From Diogma glabrata (lineage: Eukaryota; Arthropoda; Insecta; Diptera; Cylindrotomidae), in NCBI GenBank assembly GCA_963693315.1, contig OY856187.1:381165460-381229459 (forward strand): 64,000 nucleotides of DNA. Reading direction: 5' to 3'. Under the pieces are notes generated by a model, which saw only the letters and a list, made by a program, of their open reading frames with translations, had not been told where the DNA came from and searched no databases. The position numbers and the translations under genes were made by a program. The first letter of the stretch is position 1. Each line of letters opens with the position of its first letter. Positions 1 through 10,921 of this stretch are shown one piece after another.

Positions 1-400
1 AATTTTCGTCGAGCAATCAATCAAGGAATGATTTATGAATATAAAACCAAAAATGCGGGCAAGAATATCAAAATAATTGGTTCTCAGCAATTCAGTGCGT
101 GTATTATGATCTAAAGTTTTTCAAAAAAGCTTAAATTTATCTTATTTTAAAGCTTTTTATGAAATAGCACGGCATAATGTACTAGCCCGTAATATTGTAC
201 ACTTACCTTATTACTAATAGCGAGTTATTGCAGCACTCCCTACGATCGTGCTGCAAACTAACTCTTGTTTTGAAAACGCATTCGCACTAGTAATACAATC
301 TACTATTTTATTGTTTTCAATGAATTGTTAAAAAACTATCTATTTTCACAAATGTGTTTTTTGAGATTAAAAATGAAATAAAAAACATCACAAACTTTAA
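1..400. other. AT-rich non-coding stretch
   Basis: No coding frame, RNA gene or recognised repeat is visible. The sequence is AT-rich with scattered runs of A and T. Confidence 0.5.
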
Positions 401-541
401 AATTATAAAACACTAGAAATGAATGCGTTCAATGGAATAGAATGAAAAATTGCTTTGAAAAGCGAAAGATCCGTATCTCAATTCCGGTCGGTCGGTCCGG
501 TCTATTCAATTGAATGCATTCATTTCTAGTGTCTTATAATT
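401..541. mobile_element. Fold-back MITE, 141 bp
   Basis: Bases 401-441 and 501-541 are inverted complements of each other over 41 positions with 3 mismatches; the arms contain CACTAGAAATGAATGC. The 59-bp loop holds a GGTCGGTCGGTCCGG run. There is no coding capacity. The short size, long arms and AT-rich surroundings are those of a non-autonomous MITE or fold-back element. The superfamily is unknown and I could not fix a target-site duplication, because the similarity of the arms runs into the flanks. Confidence 0.75.
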
Positions 542-1562
542 CTAAACTACATAATGGTTAGATCCATTGCTATCGTATAGATAAAAATCTTAATAAAATC
601 TTGAATCACAAACTTTACACAAACTATTATATGCTGAAAGCTCAATTTAGAAAACCTGTTTATAAATCTTAATTGTTGTAAGTTGAAGTCTGCCAGTAAT
701 GCTGACAAACATTTCATTATATAATAAAAATACTATAAAAAATTATTCATGTTGCGTTAACGATAACAACAGTTTGCCAAACAAACGTACTTAATGGTCT
801 CCACAATAAAAATAGTAAAACCTGATGGACAAAAAAGTTATTTAAAAAAAAATGTTAAATGAACAAAAACTCTATATGATAGAAAAATTATCAATGAAAA
901 AATATAATAAATGTTTTCTATTATAAAATTAATGGTTTCGCATAGGAACTTTTTAGCCAATTTTTTTTATATTATTTTATCTTAAATAAATTTTAGATAC
1001 AGTTTTACCTTCTTCAAAAAAGAAAGTTAGTTTGCGTTGAATTATGATATTAATTGAATAATAATAATAACAGAAATCAAAAGTAATGGCTCAATATTTT
1101 TGTGGAACGCAACCTTGATTAGAAAAGAAGCTAACCAATGTATTTGTTTGATTCGTTTTTTATCTTAAAAATAATAAAATAAACGAAAGTATTGTGATTA
1201 TTTAATCATTTCATCCATGTTTTTGTTTTGTTCTTTAATTCAATTTCACTGTATGTACATTAAAGTAATACATATAAATTTGACCACACAAACAACCGTT
1301 TTTTTCTACATTAAAATGTTTATTGTTTATGGAATAGTATATTACATACCGATGGTGAAAAGTTTTTTAATTCCAACGAGGGTTGAGATAGATGCTCGAG
1401 AGTATTTATAGAACAGTGCGAATATGACTTTCAATTCGAATTTTAACACTAAAAATTTTCATCTAGTTGGTTCATTTTAAATTGCCTGAAATTCAATCCA
1501 TTTGTAACAATAAATATTATATTTGGGATTTTTGAGATCAATTAAGCTCAAGTAAGTAAAGA
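542..1562. other. AT-rich non-coding stretch
   Basis: I see nothing here beyond low-complexity AT-rich sequence. The short open frames around 1217-1411 have no recognisable domain and their composition is that of chance frames. Confidence 0.5.
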
Positions 1563-1796
1563 AGTAATTGGAATTTTTTCAATTCAAAGGTATGGTTTGA
1601 AGTTTCTCAGAAAAAAACTCCACTTCACATTTTTCGTGTTTCGGATGAATTCGAACCTTCCTCGTCAGTGCCCGGCTCGCATCTTTGGGCAGACACGCTA
1701 TCGATTACGCCGTTGACGCGATGACAATTTCGAAGTTGAAACTTCTTCATCATTATATTTAGTATTATTCTTAAACATATTTCTTATTTGAATGAA
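1563..1796 (-). repeat. tRNA-related SINE-like head, copy 1
   Basis: On the minus strand, 1722 to 1640 holds an RNA polymerase III type internal promoter: a box A-like TAATCGATAGCG (about 1696-1707) and a box B-like GGTTCGAATTC (1647-1657), about 40 bp apart as in tRNA genes. No clean cloverleaf can be drawn, so it is not a functional tRNA. The same block recurs at 6579-6812 with few changes, in the same orientation and joined to the same downstream repeat R1. It is therefore a repeated module, probably a tRNA-derived SINE or a SINE captured by R1. Confidence 0.55.
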
Positions 1797-2129
1797 TTGA
1801 TTCGGTCTGAAAGAGCAAAAGCAAAAAAAAATGTATGTTTGTCTGTAGGCCGGCCAGTCGGCTGGCCGGCCGTCATTACCTAAGCTGCAGGGAAAACGGC
1901 TGGAGGGATTTCAAAAATTTTTTTTTCTAATAATAGGTATACTCAAGGGACAGGTCCGAAAGGACGCTGTGTTCGATAACTGTACCGGAGTGTGTCAAAA
2001 AAACATTATGTGTGTCAAAAATAGCAAATTTTCATATTTTTGGCTTAAAAAACGTTCATTTTAAGTGATTACGAGTAGGAACATTAAAATTGGAGAAATC
2101 TTGATGGTCGGGATTGGTATGTGAGATCA

Positions 2130-2790
2130 AAAACTAGATTATTGCATTATAAGTTTGTCAAAAAAATGTTGTCAAGTGTGTCAAAAGAAAGATTTTTATT
2201 TATTTTTTTACCTAATTTTTTGGAAAACAAAAAACTTAATTGTTTGTTTGAAATGAAGTTTTATTATTATTATTGAGAATTATGGCATTATAAGTTTGTC
2301 AAAAAAATGTTGCCAAGTGGGTCAAAAGAAAGATTTTTATTTATTTTTTTACCCAATTTTTTGGAAAAAACAAAATGGTTTGTTTGAAATGAAATTTTAT
2401 TATTATTATTGAGAATTATGGCATTATAAGTTTGTCAAAAAAATGTTGTCAAGTGTGTCAAAAGATTTTTATTTAGTTTTTTACCCAATTTTTTGGAAAA
2501 AAATAAAATTGTTTCTTTGAAATGAAATTTTATTATTATTATTGAGAATTATGGCATTATAAGTTTGTCAAAATATGTTGTCAAGTGTGTCAAAAGAAAG
2601 GTTTTTATTTATTTTTTACCCAATTTTTTTAGAAAAAAATAAAATTAATAGTGTGTATGACATGATATTTAATTATTATTATAGAGAATTATGGCATTAT
2701 AAGTTTGTCAAAAAATAATGTCAAGTGTGTCAAAAAAAGATTTTATTTAATTTTTTAGCCAATTTTTTGGAAAAAAAAATGTAGCTGTTT
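2130..2790. repeat. Tandem repeat, ~135-bp unit, about 5 units
   Basis: The phrase GCATTATAAGTTTGTCAAAA recurs near 2144, 2284, 2422, 2554 and 2693 (spacing roughly 132-140 bp), each time followed by a GTGTGTCAAAAGA-type segment and a T-rich block with CCAATTTTTTGGAAAA. This is the internal satellite of R1; shorter versions are present in the inverted R1 copies near 28150-28350. Confidence 0.8.
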
Positions 2791-2809
2791 TTATGACGCA
2801 AATGTAATT

Positions 2810-3240
2810 TAAAAAAATTGGACATGGAAATTTTTGAATTTGTTATAGTTTTTGAAATATTTTTGGAATTTTGAAAAAGTTTGTATTTTTGATTTTGTAA
2901 TAATTTTTGCAATATTTTTTGAATTTCGGAAAAAGTTTTAATTTTTGAATTTGTAAGAATTTTTGGAATAGTTTTAGAATGTTGAAAAATTTTAAATTTT
3001 TGATATTATTATAATTTTTGTAATTTTGAAAAAATTTTCAATTTTTGATTTTGTAATAATTTTTGGAATATTTTTAGAATTTTGGAAAAAGTTTGAATTT
3101 TTAAGAATTTTTGAAATATTATTGGAATTTAGAAAAACTTTAAATATTTGATTTTATTCTAATTTTTGGAATATTTTTGGAATTTTGAAAAAGTTTGATT
3201 TTATTTAATTTAACAATATTTTTGGAATTTTGATTATAAT
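2810..3240. repeat. AT-rich minisatellite inside R1
   Basis: The block is built of irregular repeats of short phrases such as TTTTTGGAATATTTTTGGAA and GAAAAAGTTTGAATTTTTGA, with a period of roughly 55-60 bp and indels. The complementary array is found twice in the inverted R1 copy, at about 27150-27480 and 27690-28090, which shows an array duplication there. Confidence 0.7.
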
Positions 3241-3550
3241 TTTCCGGCAACGTATTGATGTTTCGTGTTAATTTTGTAATAAATTTTTAAACAGAGATAA
3301 AAAACACTTGTACTTTAACAAAGAGTTATGTTTGATATACATCGCTGCCCAAAACTAAAAACCATGTCCTCATAAAAGTTTTTTGCCGAAAACTATATCA
3401 AAATCCTTAACCCAGACCGAAGTCTTGATATCTCAGAGCTGTGAGATTTCAGCCCCTCCATATTTTTCAAATAAAATACTAGAAGCTTATTTTTGTATGT
3501 ATATTTCAAGTTGTTTATAACATAGACTGCAAATAATATTTTATACAAAT

Positions 3551-4158
3551 GGGCTATTATTTTGAAAACGTACATTTTTTTGTTGATTTTTAAATTTTTG
3601 ATTTTTAAAAAATCTGAAATTTTGATATATTGTTGGCATTGACAAAAGGAAAAAAGTCATTTCTGTTTTTATTTTTTGTGTACTCTGAATCGGAGTTATG
3701 CGCGGTTGAATTTTGAGGCTTTTTCACGTAGTTTTTGGTAATGGTGGCAATGTTTTGTGAATAGGTGCCACAAATTTCATCCGACTTACGTATATTTTTG
3801 CAAGTAAAAAGGAAAATAATTGAATAATTGAAATAAGTAAGTTTAAAATTAATAACTCTTCTCTTTTCCGCTAGGCGGCGCGTAAAACCTTGGTTTACTT
3901 CAAAGCTCATATCTCAAAAAGTAGGCTTTTTTTTTTGTTTTTCACAAATTTTAAAGTAAACATATGCAGCTATAAAATTAAGAAATAAAAAGTCAGCAAT
4001 TCAATATGGATTTTTTCTTACGATTTTTTAAAGTTTGGTATATGAAAAATTCACATGTGTTTTTTTATTAAGTTAATAATCCTGTACTAAATGTGGATCT
4101 AATAAATTAAACATTTCATATTTTAACACCTGCAATAAATTTGAACCATTTTCTGTGC
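3551..4158. repeat. Left terminal inverted repeat
   Basis: This is the inverted complement of 5813-6410 with few substitutions and short indels. The arm carries an accidental open frame of about 100 codons on the minus strand (3605-3910), which recurs on the plus strand in the right arm. It is a consequence of the repeat and not evidence for a gene. Confidence 0.85.
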
Positions 4159-4537
4159 GGTTAAATGGTTAAAAACTTATTAAAAATTAATTTAAGTTAA
4201 GTGGTAAAATAAAGTAATTTAAATTATTAAAAGGGTGTGTAAAATGTTTATTCATTTTAAAAAATGTCTATTCAGCCCCTTTTTACTAATTAAAATCTCA
4301 TTAGAGACTCATAATTTTAACATTTAAAATTTCTAATGACGCCCACAAACGGTTTTTGACCAAATTATACTTGCATCCAATCAAAATATATTAAATTGTA
4401 CCTACCTAATTTTACCTGATTCTACCTATGTCAAAACTATTTCAAGGGTATATATATATATTGATTGGAGTGCCTCATAATCAATTATATTCCAAAATAT
4501 TTAGAAGACATAACGTTTAGAAAAGATAACAATAGAA

Positions 4538-5563
4538 ATGCCTTTCAAATTGTGCTGTAACTTGTACGGTCTCAAAAATCATCAGCGGACATCAAAAAAT
4601 GTGAAACTGGTCACACCAGCTGTTATTCAAAAAGCTGCGACCCTAAATTTTACTTTGCGTGATGACCAGTTTATATGTGAAACATGTCGCACTTATATCT
4701 ATAAAAATAAGGTAAATTTAATTATTTTATTAAAATGAATAAAAATTCATATGCAACTAATATTTTCTATACAGCAGCTTTCATGTTCGGAAACTATCGT
4801 TTGTGAAATTATTTCTATAAATCAGGATGTTGAAAATGTTCCAACGAACGAAAATATTCAAATACCTCCAGCATCTTTAGATCCATCACCAGTTTCGGTT
4901 GATACTATATCTCCACCAGTTCCTGAACTACTTAATGACATTTTAGAAGATATTAACAATGTTCTTGGAAGGTTAGCCGAATCTCCTATCAAACAAAATC
5001 ATATTACAACAGGAAGTTATAAAAAAATTGCAAGTGTCACATCGGCAATAAGTCAAAGAATATTTCAAGTAGATTCAGTTAAAGTGTTATCACCAAACGA
5101 GGAATGTGAATATACATCATGGCTTATGAACCTTAAAAAAGAGTTTAAAGATGCCAGCTGTAAATCAAAACAAGCGTTTTTGTTGACAACTCTACCACGT
5201 AAATTTTGGTCAAATCAACGTTTCCAGGATGAATTTAATGCATCAAGACGACTGGTAGAATTCGCCATGGATCTGTTGGAAACAGTAGGTCCTTACAGTT
5301 GGCCTCAAAGCAAACAAGTGCACAGTTTGTCACAAAATATAGTAAAACAAATTCAAACATACTTCTTATCAGAGGAAATTAGTAGAACACTGCCTGGCCT
5401 TAAAGATGTTGTTACTATTACAGAAGGATCGACAAAAATTAAGAAATCAAAGCGGTTGGTGTTATGGACCCTCACCGACATCTACGAAATGTTCTTGGAA
5501 GAAAACAAAGAACTCAAGGATTCCACTGTTTTTTACCGGATAACACTACACCCGATAAAATAA
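4538..5563 (+). pseudogene. Truncated transposase N-terminal half, one intron
   Basis: Exon 1 (4538-4711, 58 codons from ATG) ends at an AAG|GTAAAT donor. A 63-bp intron ends in CTATACAG at 4774, and exon 2 (4775-5563) continues in the same frame, giving about 320 residues. The N-terminus has CC, then FICETC at the end of exon 1, a possible zinc-binding set. A Pro/Ser-rich linker follows, then a helical region with SRRLVEFAMDLLE (helix-turn-helix-like), LSEEISRTLPGLKD and KRLVLWTLTDIYEMF. From memory the last two blocks resemble the N-terminal half of a large insect transposase family. The frame stops at 5563 where that family would continue into its catalytic domain, so it is a 3'-truncated gene. 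A TATATATATA run at about 4449-4459 could be its TATA box. Confidence 0.6.
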
Positions 5564-5812
5564 TTGCCAAAATGTTTTCTTTTTCTGATGATCATAAATA
5601 TTTCAATTTAAAGGCAAAAAAAAATATATAAATTAATTTTTTAATGTATTTATTTATAATATTGATTAAATTATAATGTTTAGAGGAAAAATATTTTTTT
5701 AATGTTTTTTTCTAATGTTAGTGTTGGTGATGTTGAAATTATAACAAAATCTTCGATCATTGGGATCTCCAATTCTTATTCTGAATAAAAACCTGTTTCT
5801 CAATCAGAAATA

Positions 5813-6410
5813 CACAAAAAATGGTTCAAATTTATTGCAGGTGTTAAAATATGAAATGTTTAATTTATTAGATCCACATTTAGTACAGGATTATTAACTT
5901 AATAAAAAAACACATGTGAATTTTTCATATACCAAACTTTAAAAAATCGTAAGAAAAAATCCATATTGAATTGCTGACTTTTTATTTCTCAATTTCATAG
6001 CTGCATATGTTTACTTTAAAATTTGTGAAAAACAAAAAAAAAAGCCTACTTTTTGAGATATGAGCTTTGAAGTAAACCAAGGTTTTACGCGCTGCCTAGC
6101 GGAAAAGAGAAGAGTTATTAATTTTAAACTTACTTATTTCAATTATTCAATTATTTTCCTTTTTACTTGCAAAAATATACGTAAGTCGGATGAAATTTGT
6201 GGCACCTATTCACAAAACATTGCCACCATTACCAAAAACTACGTGAAAAAGCCTCAAAATTCAACCGCGCATAACTCCGATTCAGAGTACACAAAAAATA
6301 AAAGCAGAAATGACTTTTTTCCTTTCGTCAATACCAACAAAATATCAAAATTTCAGATTTTTAAGAAATAGTTGTTTTTTTTTCGATGTACGTTTTCAAA
6401 ATAATTGCCC
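5813..6410. repeat. Right terminal inverted repeat
   Basis: This is the inverted complement of 3551-4158 and marks the right end of the long-TIR transposon; the AAAT duplication follows at 6411-6414. Confidence 0.85.
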
Positions 6411-6578
6411 AAATACAAAAATAAGTAAATAAAATAAATTTTAAGAATATTTTAAAATTTTTCTTGTTAATTGCCAAACAAAAAATACATTTTTCTTGTG
6501 AAAGTCGAAAAACTTCAAAAATTTTAAATTCCGGTTAACTGAATGTTAATTGAATGTCGGATAATCGGGATTTTACTG

Positions 6579-6892
6579 TAATTGGAATTTTTTCAATTCG
6601 AAGGTATGGTTTGAAGTTTCTCAGAAAAAAAAACTCCACTTCACATTTTTCGTGTTTCGGATGAATTCGAACCTTCCTCGTCAGTGCCCGGCTTGAATTC
6701 TTGGGCAGACACGCTATCGATTACGCCGTTGAGGCGATGACAATTTCGAAGTTGAAACTTTTTCATCATTATATTTAGTATTATTCTTAAACATATTTCT
6801 TATTTGAATGAATTACTTCGGTCGGAAAGAGCAAAAGCAAAAACAAATGTATGTCTGTCTGTAGGTCGGCCGTCATAACATAAGCTGCAGCA
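6579..6892 (+). repeat. SINE-like head plus start of R1, copy 2, interrupted
   Basis: The block matches 1563-1876 in the same orientation, including the box A/box B pair (minus strand, about 6740-6660) and the start of the GC-rich core. The match stops at CTAAGCTGCAG-like sequence exactly where CAGTGGCGTACGCA begins, so the copy was cut by an insertion. I did not find its missing continuation within the next 3 kb. Confidence 0.7.
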
Positions 6893-7104
6893 GTGGCGTA
6901 CGCAAGGGGGGGTTGCTGGGGGTTCGAACCCCCCCCCCCATGTTGCATCAAATCGGTTAAAAAATTATTCTAATATACACTTACATGGAATTTAAATTTA
7001 AATTTACTATAGTAAAAACCTAATTGTCTGTATCAGATCCCTTATTTCATAATAACAGCAGTTATTTTATGTATGTACACATTATTTAATCTATAATTCA
7101 ATTT
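6893..7104. mobile_element. hAT-type terminus with GC palindrome
   Basis: The block starts CAGTGGCGTACGCAAGG directly after the broken R1 copy. CAGTGGCG is a typical start of hAT terminal inverted repeats. A perfect 16-bp palindrome, GGGGGTTCGAACCCCC, lies at 6918-6933. I could not find the matching inverted end, so the element's extent is unknown; later insertions probably fill it. Confidence 0.4.
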
Positions 7105-7695
7105 GAATTATAATAGCAAGATGACTTTGACTTAGGCGCCAGCCAATTTTTTGTTTTTAGGGTACTTTTGTAAGCATATTACAAAAATTTTGTTTTGAAA
7201 ATCTGTTCCGGGGACCAAGATAAAGCCCTTTGAAAAAAAAATATCGTATAAAAATACACCTTTTATACCAAATGTTGCAATTTAAATGACGTTTAATGGT
7301 ATTTTTGATATACAATTTCATAGAATCAACACTAATTACTTAAAAAAAATAATTACAACCTTAGGGGCCCACGTTATGGCAAGATTACTTGAACTAAGGC
7401 GCAAGTGGATTTTTTTTTATTATTTTTATCGTAAATTAAGAAAATTTAGTAAAAGGGACAGTTTTAATCTGTTTATCTTATTAGCACATAGGAAATAAGT
7501 CAAAAATTAAAAAAACAGAAAAAATTCTTGTCAAAACATAATTTCGTATGGATTTTGCTTTTTTCAAAGGCCTGTATCTTGGACCCCGGGGCTCCGATAC
7601 AACTCGTTTTGGTTTTATTCGCTTCAGTGAGTGATTCTTTATCAAATAAAAAAAATCTTGGCGCCTAAGTTAAAGTCATATCCCCATTATAATTC
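7105..7695. mobile_element. Fold-back element with TTAGGCGCC ends, ~590 bp
   Basis: The two ends, GAATTATAAT...ATGACTTTGACTTAGGCGCC and its inverted partner at 7658-7695, pair over about 40 bp. Further in, the block with CGGGGACCAAGATA (about 7208) pairs loosely with its complement near 7590, so most of the element could fold as one long hairpin. No gene is present; the short frame at 7286-7498 crosses the loop and has no domain. Confidence 0.6.
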
Positions 7696-7740
7696 ATAAC
7701 CATATATTTATATTATATTTAAATACCGATTGTGTTAAAT

Positions 7741-9781
7741 TAGTCGAGGAAAATTAGCTTCAAAATCCGTAAAACTTCTAAGTCCTCAGGGACAGCTCCG
7801 ATTTTGATGATTTTTTTTTTTAAATGTGTGTTTTTATATATTATTTGAAATCAGAAACATTACAATGAGCGCAATTAAATATTTATGTTGTTTAAACAAT
7901 ATAAACAAAATTTATGAACAAATTATTTTTTTAACAAAATTTATGCAATAAAAGAATTGTTATGTTCAAATTTATAGAAAATTTTATTTAATAATAACAT
8001 AAAAATTATAAGAGTAAGTATTATAAGAGTAGCAAAATATGTACACGCTATGTCTAAATTCTGTATATACATTTGTGATTAACATAGAGACTTTGATGAG
8101 TTTTACGAACAGACACATTTTCCGCTCCGAATTCTTTGAACCTTGTCCGATTAACATGAAATTGGTGAGTAGTTTAGGAATGGCTCAAGGAACGAAAGTG
8201 GCATAGCGCTGATGTGCCCTTATATCCTGGGGTGGATTCCACCCCTTTTCGAGGGCGGAACATTTTTCACTCAAAGTAGCCCCAAAAATAGATAAAAGGA
8301 CACATTTGAAGTATAGAATGTTGTATAAGGTTTTTTTTGATAGATCGATATTTTTCGAGTTATTTGCGATTGAAAACTTATATTGTTCGTTGAAAAACGC
8401 ATGGTTTTTGATAGTTTTTCGAAAATAACTCTTAAACTTAGCGTTCTCTCAAAAATTTGGTATTCAACAAAAATGAAACTTAAAAAAACCAAGAGATTGT
8501 TGTTTTTATGAGGGTTGTAGGTCCAAAATGAAGCAAGTTATGGTTCAATGACGAAACATTTTTTAACGACTTGGTTCGAAGAATTCAACGTTAAATAACG
8601 GAAAAGTAATGCATTTTTCGGACAAAACTGTCATACTTTTTTGTAATGATTGAAAAGACGTTTAAAATTGGCACTTGTTCAAGTCGTTTGCATTAAAAAA
8701 AACCAAGCTATGATGCGGGCATCTCGAATTCAAAATAGAAACTCACCGTTAAAATTTCGGTCATTCCGAATAGAATTTATATTGACCATAGGCGGGCTAT
8801 GGCCTTTACAACTAGCTGTATTTTAGTGTTACCTATGTGATCCAGAAGTTTTGCTAGATTAGAATACGTATTTTCCGAAAAAAGTTTGATAATAATGAAA
8901 AATGAATTTTCAAATTTCCTAAGAAAGTACCTTCTGTTCAAAATAACTCTAAAACTAACAAATATACGTAAAAAAATTCTCCAGACAAAAACGTAGGTTT
9001 TTTCTTAACCAAAAATTGGTTTTATTTTATTTTGGTTTGGTTTTATTTTATTGTGGGATGAAAAATACCAAAGATATAACTGTTTCAAGTTTGCATTATA
9101 GCTTGCACGGATCACTCCTTTCGAGTCGTTCAACCCTTAACAATTTGAAGGTGAAGGGTTTAGGCATGTTGGAATATATATCATCTTATAGCTATGAAAG
9201 AACCTATAAATCGAGTTTTTAATGGAAGTTTTAACTTTAAAATTGAGAGAGTTACGTTACTATGAATCATACATGTTCAACTCATATAATTTAAATTATA
9301 TGAAAATAGGACTTTATTTTTTTTTGTGGGATTATGGAAATGCTTATTCATTATATGGGGACTTCTCTGCCCTTTAATCATCGAATTAAAATTATCGAAT
9401 TTCCTGAATTTATAGTTTACACTTTCTGAATTTAGAATTATATATTTTCATATTTAAATGTAAAATAAATACAAAATAATTTATATTTGTTTACAATTTT
9501 TTTCTTACAATATTCGTACAATTTAAAGCTTTTAAAAATTAAAAAGAAAACCAAACAAATTTTTTAAATTATACTATTTAAAAGTTAAAAAATACCGTGA
9601 CAAAATTTTTTCTCTCCATAAATTATGTTTTTATTATTTAAACAATATAAATATTTAATTGCGCACATTGTAATGTTTCTGATTTCAAATAATATATAAA
9701 AACACACATTTTAAAAAAAAAATCATCAAAATCGGAGCTGTCCCTGAGGACTTAGAAGTTAAACCTAATTTTCCTCGACTA
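7741..9781. mobile_element. 2.0-kb non-autonomous TIR element
   Basis: The ends TAGTCGAGGAAAATTAG (7741) and its complement (ending 9781) open arms of about 170 bp (7741-7910 and 9612-9781) that include TAAGTCCTCAGGGACAG. TGTTAAAT precedes the left end (7733-7740) and recurs at 9784-9791, two bases beyond the right end; an 8-bp duplication would fit hAT-like insertion. The interior (7911-9611) contains no coding frame of substance. It includes a C-rich phrase around 8220-8250 (GGGGTGGATTCCACCCC, palindromic). Confidence 0.65.
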
Positions 9782-9835
9782 AATGTTAAATACCGATTTT
9801 CTATTTTATTTTTTAACCTTTTAAATATAAAAAAA

Positions 9836-9956
9836 GTTGCTCAAGTGCGAAGAAAATTCGCTCGCCGAGGGTTCCGTGAATCAACAAACTGACAATAATA
9901 ATTTAAAAAAGTTGTGTTGTAGACTTTTTATCTCGCCAGACCATAGCGCCTATGAT
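9836..9956. repeat. Single arm of MITE family R6
   Basis: The block contains AAGTGCGAAGAAAATTCGCTC and GAGGGTTCCGTGAA, followed by GTTGTGTTGTAGA and a CCAGACCATAG end. The complete two-armed version is at 26505-26895. Only one arm is present here, so the copy is broken. Confidence 0.65.
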
Positions 9957-10109
9957 AAAAAATATTTTATGTGATAGAAATGATTTTCTCCTCGTAAATG
10001 TCAATAGAAATGTCAATTGGAAATTGATCCAAATTATACACAAAATAATAAATCTCGTTAAATATTAGCAATAGCAGCTTAAGGTAACTAAGGAGATATG
10101 CAATTACAC

Positions 10110-10590
10110 CACTTTGTAAATGGTTTAAATTGGAAAATATAAATATTTTTTTCACTCTTCCTCAATCTCAACCCCTCAAAATACAGAAAAATAATTATGT
10201 GACACTTGGCTATAGTTTTAAATCAAGGTTTATCAAAATTCCTATTACTGTCTTTTTTTTCAAATTTTTCTGTCAATCGACGTCGAAACGTAGACAGGAG
10301 GGAGACCAACTTTCAGTTGCACTTTTTTGACAATGATTCAAAACCTGTGCACCGTAACATTTTTAAAAAATCACAACGTTTCTTAAATTAAGTGATCTTT
10401 CATTCGCTCTTTCCACTTGTTAGGGTCAAAAAAGGTTTGTTTCAGCCTCTTCCAATCTCACCCCCTCAGAAAAATAATTAAGTGACACTTCGCTATAGTT
10501 TTCGTTCAGAGTTTATCAAACTTCCTTTTTCTGTGATTTTTTTTCAAATTTTTCTGCCAATTAAGCTCGAAACCCAAGGGGTGGGACCAA
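10110..10590 (-). repeat. Fragment of repeat R2, minus strand, two units
   Basis: The segment resembles the tandem section of R2 (18940-20060) on the opposite strand. It has two units containing TGTCAATCGACGTCGAAACG-type and AGTGACACTTCGCTATAG-type phrases, spaced by roughly 290 bp. It is degenerate. Its right side is cut by the poly(A) tail of a non-LTR element at 10594. Confidence 0.55.
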
Positions 10591-10593
10591 ATT

Positions 10594-10921
10594 TTTGTTT
10601 TTTTTTTTTTTTTATTCAAAGTTAGGCATGTTTAGTGTTAATTATAATAAATTATAAATTAACGTCTCTGAATATCCGAAGATACCATGCCAACTAGGGA
10701 TAAGAATGGAATGCAAATTAAGATTCTCTGAGAAATTTATGAACGTTAACATGAACATGAACGTTAAAAACAATTAACAAGTGAAGTGTAATAAAACAAT
10801 TAAATTTTCTTTAAAAAAAAATATAATATTTCATTTAAAAAAATTTTTTTTTTTTTTTTTTCTGAAGTGATTAGTGATAGTGGGTGGTGAATTTTTATTA
10901 GAAGACTCCTAAACTTTAAAT
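10594..10921 (-). mobile_element. 3' end of non-LTR copy 2, severed by copy 1
   Basis: Read on the minus strand this ends in a poly(A) tail (T run at about 10594-10613) preceded by a 3' UTR with GGCATGGTATCTTCGGATAT, the same phrase found in the 3' UTRs of copies 1 and 3. The sequence AAACTTTAAA near 10911-10920 recurs at the other side of copy 1 (about 14694-14703), as expected for a target-site duplication made when copy 1 landed in copy 2. Confidence 0.7.

Larger units (their letters stand above)
1797..3464 (+). repeat. Interspersed repeat R1, plus-strand copy
   Basis: The block begins near TTCGGTCTGAAAGAGC and ends near CAGCCCCTCCATATTT. Two inverted copies lie at 26930-28795 and 28796-29204/30732-30836. 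Its parts, in order, are: a GC-rich palindromic core of GGCCGGCC blocks at about 1849-1875; a unique stretch; tandem ~135-bp units; an AT-rich minisatellite; and a unique 3' end (3241-3464). It has no coding frame. The order of parts is the same in the inverted copy, so this is a defined element and not chance satellite. The family is not recognised; it is probably a non-autonomous DNA element. Confidence 0.7.
3551..6410 (+). mobile_element. DNA transposon with ~600-bp TIRs (tentatively Sola-like)
   Basis: The element is 2.86 kb and starts GGGCTATTATTTTGAAAACG; its other end is the inverted complement of this sequence (GGGCAATTATTTTG). It is flanked by AAAT on both sides (3547-3550 and 6411-6414), a 4-bp target-site duplication. 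The arms 3551-4158 and 5813-6410 are inverted copies of each other. Between them lies one gene remnant (4538-5563) in plus orientation. Long arms, a 4-bp TSD and a Cys-containing transposase N-terminus would fit Sola-type elements, but the superfamily is not proven. The gene lacks a catalytic region, so this copy is non-autonomous. Confidence 0.8.

Noticed and set aside
3605..3910. 101-codon frame found again at 6060-6371 on the other strand
   Set aside because: It lies in the inverted arms of the transposon, so its conservation is that of the repeat; there is no domain and the composition is not protein-like.
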